Source: Burkholderia cepacia (lineage in GTDB: Bacteria > Pseudomonadota > Gammaproteobacteria > Burkholderiales > Burkholderiaceae). Taken from it: a DNA stretch of 64,000 nucleotides. The position numbers and the translations under genes were made by a program. Under the pieces are notes generated by a model. It saw only the letters and a program-made list of their open reading frames with translations. It did not search any database and was not told where the DNA came from. Positions 43,949 through 51,906 of this stretch are shown here, piece after piece; the stretch's first letter is position 1, and each line of letters starts with the position of its first letter. The DNA is taken from positions 29,103 to 93,102 of the forward strand of contig NZ_LDWR01000056.1 in the NCBI RefSeq assembly GCF_001039005.1, read 5' to 3'.

Positions 43949-45763
43949 TTGGCGGGGCAGTCGAACCAGCAAGCACACACGGCACATGACACCGGCGCGC
44001 GCACGGAACGCAACCGCGCCGGCGCCGCGGCCCGCGTCGCGCGGGCAACCTTCGCGGGTTGCGTCGCCGCGTTCTTCGCGCTGCCGGCCCTCGCGAAGTA
44101 CGACGTCGACATCGACGCGCCGCGCTCGGTCCGCAAGCTGCTCAAGTCGCATCTCGATATCGCGCGCTTCGCGAAGCGCGACGACATCAGCGACGACCAG
44201 TTCGACTTCCTCGTGACCGCCACGCCGCAACAGGTGCGCGACCTGACCGCGACGGCCGGTTATTTCTCGCCGGTCGTGCGTACCGACGTGCGCACGCGCA
44301 ACGGCAAGCGCGATGTGCGCATCGCGGTCGATCCGGGGCCGCAGACCGTCGTGTCGACGGTCGACCTGACATTCAAGGGGCCCATCGACACCGAGGATCC
44401 GAAGCAGGAGGCCGCGACCCGTTTCGCGTTCTCGATGAAACCGGGCGACCCGTTCACGCAGTCCGACTGGGACGGTGCGAAGGGCGCGGCGCTCAAGCAA
44501 CTGCAGTCGCGCCGGTATCTCGGCGCGAAGATCGCGTCGTCCGAGGCGCGCATCGACCCGCGCACGCAGCGTGCGACGCTCGCGGTCACGTTCGACAGCG
44601 GCCCGACGTTTACGATCGGCAAGGTCGACGTCGACGGCGTGCGCCGTTATCCGGAGAAGATCGTCACGAACGTCAATCCGCTGTCGGAAGGCGAGATCTA
44701 CGACGTGCAGCGGATCACCGAACTGCAGCGGCAGTTGCAGAACACGCCGTACTACGCGAGCGTCGCGATCGACGTCGGCGACGATACGGCGAAGCCCGAG
44801 CTCACGCCCGTGCACGTGAAGGTCAGCGAGTTCCCGTACAACAACATCCGCGGCGGTGTCGGCTTCGCAACCGATACCGGGCCGCATGTGCAGGGCTCCT
44901 ATACGTATCTCGACACGTTCGGCGCCGCGTGGCCGCTGACCGTGTCGGGCCGGCTCGACCAGATCCAGCAATACGGGCAGGTCCAGCTGTCGATGCCGCC
45001 GGGCGAGAAGGGCTGGACCAACAGCGTGCTGGCGTCCTATACGAATACCAATGTGTCGGACACGCGCATCTACAGCGCGCGGGTCGGCGCGCAGCGCACG
45101 CGCACCGGCCAGTTCATCGACTATTCGTATTCGCTGATGTTCTACCAGGACCGGCTCGACCAGAACGGCGCGGGGCCGACCACGAGCCACGCGCTTGTGC
45201 CGCAGTGGGCATGGACGCGCCGCAACGTCGACGATCCGCTGTTTCCGCGTTCGGGCAACCTGATCCATGCGGAGGCCGGCTTCGCGGTCAAGGGCGCGTT
45301 GGCCGACCAGACCTTCATCCGCGGTTACGCGCGCGGCCAGCAATACCTGCCGATCGGCAAGCGCGACCTGTTCGTGTTCCGCGCGGAACTCGGCGGCGTG
45401 TTCACGAGCGGCAGTTCGTCCGGCGTGCCGGCGTCGCTGCTGTTTCGCGCGGGCGGCTCGAACTCGGTGCGCGGCTACGGTTACCAGAGCATCGGCAACA
45501 GCGTCGACGGCTCCGTGCTGCCGACCAAGTACCTGATGACGGGCACCGCCGAATACCAGCACTGGTTCAACCGCGACTGGGGCGCCGCGACGTTCTTCGA
45601 CATCGGCACTGCCACCGATGCGTGGGGTGAGCGCGTGTTCTACCCGGGCGTCGGCATCGGCGCGCGCTGGCGCAGCCCCGTCGGCCCGATCAACGTCGAC
45701 GTCGCGTACGGGTTGCGCAACCATAGCGTGCGCCCGTACCTGACGCTCGGCATCGCTTTCTGA
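43949..45763 (+). CDS. tamA: TamA: outer-membrane translocation/assembly protein
   Basis: A 604-residue BamA/TamA-family outer-membrane protein. The N-terminal signal peptide ends at about ALPALAKYD. POTRA domains occupy about 55-310, and a 16-strand barrel follows, ending in a terminal Phe (LTLGIAF), the outer-membrane insertion signal. The start appears to be TTG 43949 with GAGGGCGAGG upstream; no ATG in frame lies before the signal peptide. TamB is encoded 28 bases downstream. Together they insert certain autotransporters and lipids or proteins into the outer membrane. Confidence 0.92.
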   Translation: MAGQSNQQAHTAHDTGARTERNRAGAAARVARATFAGCVAAFFALPALAKYDVDIDAPRSVRKLLKSHLDIARFAKRDDISDDQFDFLVTATPQQVRDLTATAGYFSPVVRTDVRTRNGKRDVRIAVDPGPQTVVSTVDLTFKGPIDTEDPKQEAATRFAFSMKPGDPFTQSDWDGAKGAALKQLQSRRYLGAKIASSEARIDPRTQRATLAVTFDSGPTFTIGKVDVDGVRRYPEKIVTNVNPLSEGEIYDVQRITELQRQLQNTPYYASVAIDVGDDTAKPELTPVHVKVSEFPYNNIRGGVGFATDTGPHVQGSYTYLDTFGAAWPLTVSGRLDQIQQYGQVQLSMPPGEKGWTNSVLASYTNTNVSDTRIYSARVGAQRTRTGQFIDYSYSLMFYQDRLDQNGAGPTTSHALVPQWAWTRRNVDDPLFPRSGNLIHAEAGFAVKGALADQTFIRGYARGQQYLPIGKRDLFVFRAELGGVFTSGSSSGVPASLLFRAGGSNSVRGYGYQSIGNSVDGSVLPTKYLMTGTAEYQHWFNRDWGAATFFDIGTATDAWGERVFYPGVGIGARWRSPVGPINVDVAYGLRNHSVRPYLTLGIAF

Positions 45764-45791
45764 CCGTACCGCTTCATCGACGACCAACCGC

Positions 45792-48700
45792 ATGACGAAG
45801 GACCCGAACGACACGCCGCAGCCTCACGATCCGGACTCGCCCGACGGCGCGCCCGACACGCCGCCGCGTGCGCCGCGCAGCGGGCGCGCGGTGCGCGTCG
45901 TCGCGTGGACGCTCGCGACGGTCGTGCTGCTCGTCGTGCTGGCGGTTGGGCTCGTGCTGGCCGCGGTGACGACCGAGCGCGGCACGCGGCTCGCGTGGCA
46001 GGCGGCCGAGCGCGTGCTCGGTGCGCGGCTCGCGGGCACGCTCGAAGGCGGCTCGCTCGCGACCGGCGTACGGTTGCGCGGGTTCGCCTGGACGAGCCCC
46101 GACGGTACCGGCACCGACATCCGCATCGACCGGCTCGACGGCCGCTGGGCACTGACCCGCGCGCCGTGGCGGCTGTCGATCGCCTATCTGCGTGCCGGCA
46201 CGATCGACGTGCGGATCGCGCCGGGGCCGTCGACGCCGGGCACGACGCCGCAGGACCTGAGCCTGCCGCTGCAGTTGCGGATCGACGACCTGCGTGTCGA
46301 TCACCTCGCGATCCACGACGGCGGCTCGACGACACAACTCGACCACCTCGCGCTGAACGGCCGCAGCGACGGCCGTCACCATGAACTCGTGCTCGACGGC
46401 GTCGATACGCCGTTCGGCGCGCTGACCGCCCGCGCGAAGCTCGACGGCGTGAAGCCGTTCGCGCTGACCGGCGAAGCGACCTACACGGGCAAGCTGTCCG
46501 ACGAGCCGGTCGACGCGCGGGCCCGCGTGTCGGGCTCGCTCGAGGCGCTCGTCGCCGACGTCGATGCGAGCGGGATGAAGCTGAACGGGCGCGCGCACGT
46601 CGAGGCCGCGCCGTTCGGCACGGTGCCGCTCACACGCGCATCGCTCGCGTTCGATCACGTGAACCCGCAGGCGCTCGCGCCCGGCGCGCCGGCCGCCGAT
46701 CTCGCGGTGCGCGCGGAACTCGCGCCCGTCACGGCACCGGCCGGCACCGCGCCCGCGAAGGGGTTCGCGGTGACGGGCCCGGTGTCGATCGTCAACGCGA
46801 AGCCCGGCACGCTCGGCGACCACCTGCTGCCGGTGATCGACGCGCGCGCGACCGTGCATCTCGACGCGCACGCCCAGCGGATCGACGATCTCGCGCTGAA
46901 ACTGATCCGCGACGGCAGCGTGACCGGCAGCGGCACGCTGACGGGCGGCAAGGGCCACTTCGACCTGAAGGCCGCGAACCTCGACCTGAACGCATTCGTC
47001 GCCGAGCTGCGGCCGATGCGCCTGGGCGGCCCGCTCGGCGTGACGCTCGCGGGTGACGTGACGACCGTCGATTTCAACCTGAACGACCCGAAGCTCGCGC
47101 TCGGCGCGCGCGCGAAGGTTGCGCTGACGTCGCAGCAGACCGTGCTGACCGACGCGCGCGTGACGGCGGGCAAGGGCCGTATCGACCTGACGGGGGTGTT
47201 CCGCCACGACGCGCATTCGAGCTACGACGCGAAGGCGACGCTGACGGCGTTCGATCCGCTGCTGCTCGCCGCGATGAGCGCGCCGAAGGCCGGCGGCAAG
47301 GCGGCCAAGGCGCCGGCCAAGCGCGGCGAGACGCGCGTGTCGGGCACGCTGACCGCATCGGGCGCGTTTGCGCCGCAGGTGTCGACGAAGGCGACCTTCA
47401 AGCTCGGCGACAGCCTGTACGACGGCGTGCCGCTGACCGGCGCCGGCGTCGTGCAGCTCGCCGGCTCGCGCATCCTGCCGAGCAACGCGAGCCTGTCGAT
47501 CGCGGGCAACCACGTCGACCTGCGCGGCAGCTTCGGCGCGCCCGGCGACCGGCTGCGCTTCGTCGTCGACGCGCCACAGCTCGACCGGCTCGGCTTCGGC
47601 GTGGAAGGGCTCGTGCAGGCGCAGGGCGACCTGACCGGCAGCTTCGCGCATCCGAACGTGACGGGCACCTACAAGGCCGAGCACGTCGTCGTCGGATCGA
47701 ACCGGATCGGCGCCGCGCAGGGCCGCGCGGATATCCGCGACGGTGCGCACGGCGCGCTCGTGTTCACGGCCGACGCGACCGACATTGCGCTCGGCTCGCT
47801 GAAGCTGAAATCGCTGCGCGCGAACCTCGACGGCACGCGCGCGAAGCATACGCTCGACGCATCGGCGCTCGGGATGGCCGGCGGGCGCGTGATCGACGTG
47901 ACGCTCGCGGCGAACGGCGGCGTGGTCGAGAACCGCGACGGCATGCGCTGGGACGGCACCGTCACGCGTCTCGCGAACCGCGGCACGCCGGCCATCGCGC
48001 TGCAGGCGCCGCTCACCGTGTCGGCCGGCGCCGGCCGCGTGACGCTCGGCGCGACGCGGCTCACGCTCGAAGGCGCGGCGATCGACCTGAAGTCGTTCGT
48101 GTTCGATCACGGCCAGATGCGCTCGGCGGGTTCCGTGAGCGGCGCGTCGGTCGCGCGTTTCCTCGAGGTCCGCCAGGAGCTGACGGGCCAGCGGCCGCCG
48201 CTGCGGACCGACGTCGTGCTCGACGCCGACTGGGATTTCTCGCTCGGCGCGAACGCGACGGGCTATGTGCAGGTGAAGCGCCGCGGCGGCGACGTGACGA
48301 TCGAGAGCGGGCGCGGCATCGCGTCGCTCGGGCTGACCGACCTGTCCGCGCGCGCGCGCTTCGCGCCCGGCAACCGGCTCAACGTGACGGCGCTCGCGAA
48401 GGCGAACCGGATCGGCACGCTCGATGCCAACGTCACGGTGCCGTTCGCGCTGCGCGACGGCATGTTCGGCGTCGTCGACGATGGTCCGCTGGCGGGCCGC
48501 ATCGATGCCGACATCCCGGCGCTGAAGACGACCGGCAACCTGTTCGGGCCGAGCTACCTGCTCGGCGGGCGCGCGGCGCTGAAACTGACGGTCGCCGGCA
48601 CGCCGGCGAAGCCGAACCTGTCGGGGATGCTGACGGGCGACGACCTGTCCGCGACGCTCGTCGACCAGGGCGTCCAGCTGAAGGACGGCATCGTGCGCGT

Positions 48701-49820
48701 GAAGCTCGCGGAAAACCTCGTCGAATTCCAGCAGGTCGAGTTCCACGGCGGCGACGGCACGCTGCGCGCGCTCGGCCGCGTGCGCCTCGACGGCGAGGCG
48801 CCCGACCTGACCGCGAGCATCGTCGCGGACAAGCTCGAACTGTTCGCCGCGCCGGATCGCAAGCTGTCGCTGTCGGGCAAGGCGACCGTCGCGAACGACG
48901 GGCCGCGCGGCGCGCTGTCGATCGACGGCAAGTTCGTCGTCGACCGCGCGTTGTTCGACCTGCCCGAGGAATCGGCGCCGCACCTGTCCGACGATGTCGT
49001 GATCGTGCAGCCGGACGGCACGGTGCGCGGCGAGACGCCGACCGGCACCGCGGTCGCGAAGCCGCAGCCGGCCGCGGACAAACCGGCGCCGTCGCTCGCG
49101 CCGCGCGCGAACATCGACATCGGCCTCGGCAACAACTTCCGCTTCAAGGGCCACGGCGCGGATCTCGGGCTGCGCGGCACAATCACCGTGATGAGCGCGC
49201 CGGGCGTGCCGCTGCGCGCGGTCGGCAACGTGCGTGTGACGGAAGGATCGACGTATACGTCGTTCGGCCGCAAGCTCGCGATCGAGAACGGCTTCTTCAC
49301 GTTCAACGGGCCGGTGTCGAACCCCGGCGTCAACATCCTCGCGATGCGGCGCAACCAGGAGGTCGAGGCCGGCGTGCAGGTGACGGGTACGATCCAGTCG
49401 CTGACGGTCAAGCTGGTGTCGGAGCCGAACGTCACGGACAACGAAAAGCTGTCGTGGCTGCTGTTCGGGCACGGCACGGACCAGGGCAACAACGTCGGCC
49501 AGCAGGGCACGATGACGGCGGCGCTCGGGCTGCTCGGCAGCGTGACCGGCAAGCGCGTCGCGCAGACCTTCGGTCTCGACGAGTTCTCGATCGGCCGCAG
49601 CGACGTCGGCCTGACCGATCCGCAGGTCGTACAGGTGTCGAAGGCGATCAACGAGCGTTTCGTGCTCGGCTTCGAGCAGGGCCTGCAGTCGGCGAGCAAC
49701 GCGTTCAAGGCGACGATCAACCTGACGCGCTTCTGGTCGGTGTCCGCGTACGGCGGCACGTTCCAGGGTGTCGACCTGAACTACACGCGGCGCTTCGACC
49801 GCTGGTTCGGGCAACGGTGA
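45792..49820 (+). CDS. tamB: TamB: inner-membrane-anchored translocation/assembly protein
   Basis: A 1342-residue protein of the AsmA-like/TamB superfamily. It has one N-terminal TM helix (about 40-62: VAWTLATVVLLVVLAVGLVL), a very long repetitive beta-rich periplasmic part, and the conserved C-terminal DUF490 region (about 1000-1342: LGNNFRFKGHGADLGLRG, LFGHGTDQGNNVG) that contacts TamA. Length fits the family (about 1250-1400). Believed to form a bridge across the periplasm and, in recent work on relatives, to move phospholipid. Confidence 0.93.
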   Translation: MTKDPNDTPQPHDPDSPDGAPDTPPRAPRSGRAVRVVAWTLATVVLLVVLAVGLVLAAVTTERGTRLAWQAAERVLGARLAGTLEGGSLATGVRLRGFAWTSPDGTGTDIRIDRLDGRWALTRAPWRLSIAYLRAGTIDVRIAPGPSTPGTTPQDLSLPLQLRIDDLRVDHLAIHDGGSTTQLDHLALNGRSDGRHHELVLDGVDTPFGALTARAKLDGVKPFALTGEATYTGKLSDEPVDARARVSGSLEALVADVDASGMKLNGRAHVEAAPFGTVPLTRASLAFDHVNPQALAPGAPAADLAVRAELAPVTAPAGTAPAKGFAVTGPVSIVNAKPGTLGDHLLPVIDARATVHLDAHAQRIDDLALKLIRDGSVTGSGTLTGGKGHFDLKAANLDLNAFVAELRPMRLGGPLGVTLAGDVTTVDFNLNDPKLALGARAKVALTSQQTVLTDARVTAGKGRIDLTGVFRHDAHSSYDAKATLTAFDPLLLAAMSAPKAGGKAAKAPAKRGETRVSGTLTASGAFAPQVSTKATFKLGDSLYDGVPLTGAGVVQLAGSRILPSNASLSIAGNHVDLRGSFGAPGDRLRFVVDAPQLDRLGFGVEGLVQAQGDLTGSFAHPNVTGTYKAEHVVVGSNRIGAAQGRADIRDGAHGALVFTADATDIALGSLKLKSLRANLDGTRAKHTLDASALGMAGGRVIDVTLAANGGVVENRDGMRWDGTVTRLANRGTPAIALQAPLTVSAGAGRVTLGATRLTLEGAAIDLKSFVFDHGQMRSAGSVSGASVARFLEVRQELTGQRPPLRTDVVLDADWDFSLGANATGYVQVKRRGGDVTIESGRGIASLGLTDLSARARFAPGNRLNVTALAKANRIGTLDANVTVPFALRDGMFGVVDDGPLAGRIDADIPALKTTGNLFGPSYLLGGRAALKLTVAGTPAKPNLSGMLTGDDLSATLVDQGVQLKDGIVRVKLAENLVEFQQVEFHGGDGTLRALGRVRLDGEAPDLTASIVADKLELFAAPDRKLSLSGKATVANDGPRGALSIDGKFVVDRALFDLPEESAPHLSDDVVIVQPDGTVRGETPTGTAVAKPQPAADKPAPSLAPRANIDIGLGNNFRFKGHGADLGLRGTITVMSAPGVPLRAVGNVRVTEGSTYTSFGRKLAIENGFFTFNGPVSNPGVNILAMRRNQEVEAGVQVTGTIQSLTVKLVSEPNVTDNEKLSWLLFGHGTDQGNNVGQQGTMTAALGLLGSVTGKRVAQTFGLDEFSIGRSDVGLTDPQVVQVSKAINERFVLGFEQGLQSASNAFKATINLTRFWSVSAYGGTFQGVDLNYTRRFDRWFGQR

Positions 49821-49893
49821 CGGCGGGCGCGGGCGGCGCCCATGCTGTTCCCGCGCCGATTGTTTCAGCTGCGTGCGCTTTGCACGGGCTTTC

Positions 49894-49921
49894 TTGACAT
49901 TCGATCAATTCCTTCTAGATT
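49894..49921 (+). promoter_or_regulatory. Candidate sigma-70 promoter of the HDO-methyltransferase operon
   Basis: A perfect -35 TTGACA (49894-49899), a 16-base spacer and a -10-like TAGATT (49916-49921), in an AT-richer island just past tamB and about 170 bases before the first gene. The long leader up to 50090 is otherwise unremarkable. Confidence 0.6.
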
Positions 49922-50089
49922 GATCTCGTTCGCGCGACCTGCGCGGAGCCGACTCGCGATGCAATGCGCGTCGACGTTTCGATTTCATCAACGATACGCG
50001 ATGGGCACGGGGCGATACGATCGGCGGGCGCAGCAGCTCCCGCCCGTTGCGTCACGCCTGCGTCGATGGCGTCACGCAGGAGCACGCCG

Positions 50090-50812
50090 ATGGAAGCGGT
50101 ACTGGCGCACGTGAGGCGGAGCAGGCGCGACTACGAGAATCTTCCGTCGTTCGACCGGTTGCGAAACGATCGCCTGCCGCCGCTCGTGCGGCTCGAATTC
50201 ATGCGCGGCTTTGCGTTCTTCGTGATGGCGTTCGGCGACCTGAATCGCTACGTGCTGCGCGTGGAACCGCCGGCCGATGTGCACCAGGCGCGCGTGCACG
50301 CGCATACGCGCGAGGACGACCATCACTGGCCATGGTTTCTCGAGGATGTCGAGACACTCGGCTGGAACGACGCGACGACGACGACCGATGCGCTGCGCAT
50401 GCTGTGGAGCGAACGAACCTGTCGCAGCCGCCTGCTGATGTACGAGCTGTGTGCGATCGTCGCCGACGCGGATGGTGTCGAGCGCCTTGCCGTCGTCGAA
50501 GCGATCGAGGAGACCGGCAACGTGCTGTTCGCGCTCACGACGCGCGTGGCCGGGCAGGTACGCGCGCAGACGGGACGCGAGTTGCGCTACCTCGGTGCGT
50601 TTCATTTCGCGCTCGAGTCGGGCCATCTGCAGAACGGCGAGCACGCGGAACTCGTATCGATCGCGCTGGGCAGCGACCGCCGCGCGCGCTGCATCGCGCT
50701 CGTCGATCGCGTGTTTCGTGCCTTCACCGCGTGGACGCATGAGGCCGCGCGGCAGATCGATGTGGCGGCCGCCAGGCCCGATGCCGTGCAGGCCGTGCGG
50801 AGCATGTCATGA
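50090..50812 (+). CDS. Heme-oxygenase-fold protein, putative diiron enzyme
   Basis: A 240-residue helical protein of the TenA/PqqC/HDO-like superfamily. Candidate metal ligands: His70, His72, Glu75, His78 and His79 in VHAHTREDDHHWPWF, Glu137/140/141 in VEAIEETGN, and His172-x3-Glu176-x2-His179 (FHFALESGH). The last motif has the spacing of the third-helix H-x3-D-x2-H in diiron heme-oxygenase-like oxidases. So an O2-using diiron enzyme is likely, though PLP-free TenA-like roles are not excluded. ATG 50090 starts the conserved part; it overlaps the next gene by ATGA. The substrate is unknown. Confidence 0.75.
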   Translation: MEAVLAHVRRSRRDYENLPSFDRLRNDRLPPLVRLEFMRGFAFFVMAFGDLNRYVLRVEPPADVHQARVHAHTREDDHHWPWFLEDVETLGWNDATTTTDALRMLWSERTCRSRLLMYELCAIVADADGVERLAVVEAIEETGNVLFALTTRVAGQVRAQTGRELRYLGAFHFALESGHLQNGEHAELVSIALGSDRRARCIALVDRVFRAFTAWTHEAARQIDVAAARPDAVQAVRSMS

Positions 50813-51825
50813 GCGCCGTGCCGCCGCGTCACGACGACCGCGCCGCGTGCGATATCGCGCGCGGCCTGTTCGTCGGGCCCGCGATGCTGATCGCGCATCG
50901 GCTCGGCCTCTTTCGCCGTCTCGGTGACGGGCCGGCGACCGTTGCGGCACTCGGCGACGCGCTCGGGCTCGCGCGCCGGCCGACCGAGGCGCTGGCGAAT
51001 CTCGCGGTCGCGCTGGGCTTCGCACGGCGCGAAGCCGATCGTTATGCGCTCACGTCGCTGGGCGAGGACCTGCTGCTCGAACGGAGTCCGACGTACTTCG
51101 GCGCGTTCTGGGATCTGATGTACGACAACGCCGATACGTTCTCGGTGGCGGGCCTCGAGGCCGCGTTGCGGCGCGACGCGCCACGCGCGTATGGCGACGC
51201 GGACATCTTCCGCTCTCATGAGCAGCAGACCGAACTCGGCATGCGCTTCATGCGCGCGATGGAGAGCCTGAGCGCATCGCATGCGCCGGTATGGCCGACG
51301 CGCATCGATCTCGGCGCGCATCGGCACATGCTCGACATCGGCGGCGGTTCCGGTGCGCACATCAAGGGCGCGCTGGCGGCGTGGCCCGCGTTGCGCGCGA
51401 CGCTGTTCGATCTGCCGACGGGGTGCGAACTGGCCGCGCGGTTCGTTGGCGGGCCGCAGTGGCAGGGGCGTGTCGTGCTGCATGCGGGCGACATGTGGCG
51501 CGATCCGTTTCCCGACGCCGACCTGCATTTCTATTCGAACATCTTTCACGACTGGCCGGCCGAGCGTAATGCGTTTCTCGCGCGCAAGAGTTTCGACGCC
51601 ATGCCGCCCGGCGGGCGCATCGTGCTGCACGAAGTGCTCTATCGCGACGACAAGAGCGGCCCGCTCGCCGCGCCCGCATACAGCCTGATGATGCTCGGGT
51701 GGACACAAGGCGAGCAGTACTCGGCGCGCGAACTCGAAGCGCTGCTCGCGGATGCGGGTTTCGTTTCGATCGAGACCGTGCCGAGTTTCGGCGATCACAG
51801 CCTCGTCACGGGCATGAAGCCGTGA
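50809..51825 (+). CDS. SAM-dependent O-methyltransferase, acetylserotonin MT-like
   Basis: A 338-residue class I methyltransferase of the plant/bacterial COMT type. It has a dimerisation winged-helix N-terminus (about 15-100), SAM motif LDIGGGSGAHIKG (about 176-188), an acidic second site in ATLFDLPTG, and the catalytic-His region YSNIFHDWPAERN. It typically methylates phenolic or enolic hydroxyls of natural products. Translationally coupled to the heme-oxygenase-fold gene and followed by a strong terminator, so the two genes form a complete operon. Confidence 0.87.
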   Translation: MSAVPPRHDDRAACDIARGLFVGPAMLIAHRLGLFRRLGDGPATVAALGDALGLARRPTEALANLAVALGFARREADRYALTSLGEDLLLERSPTYFGAFWDLMYDNADTFSVAGLEAALRRDAPRAYGDADIFRSHEQQTELGMRFMRAMESLSASHAPVWPTRIDLGAHRHMLDIGGGSGAHIKGALAAWPALRATLFDLPTGCELAARFVGGPQWQGRVVLHAGDMWRDPFPDADLHFYSNIFHDWPAERNAFLARKSFDAMPPGGRIVLHEVLYRDDKSGPLAAPAYSLMMLGWTQGEQYSARELEALLADAGFVSIETVPSFGDHSLVTGMKP

Positions 51826-51854
51826 CGATGTGCGTGAGGTCGCGCGAATAAAAA

Positions 51855-51883
51855 AAAGCCCCGCACGTATCGTGCGGGGCTTT
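51855..51883. terminator. Bidirectional terminator between methyltransferase and metG
   Basis: AAAGCCCCGCACG-TAT-CGTGCGGGGCTTT, a 13-bp perfect stem with a long A-run at 51849-51857; it serves both convergent genes. Confidence 0.88.
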
Positions 51884-51906
51884 GCGCAGGCGGAGGTGCG
51901 CTCGCG

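Noticed and set aside
43943..45814. 623-residue - strand open frame opposite tamA
   Set aside because: Low-complexity Arg/Asp/Val composition and no homology signs; TamA is clear on the + strand.
45774..49814. 1346-residue open frame on the - strand opposite tamB
   Set aside because: It mirrors tamB codon for codon in a GC-rich genome, is extremely Arg/His/Asp-rich, and has no family features. TamB on the other strand has clear domains.
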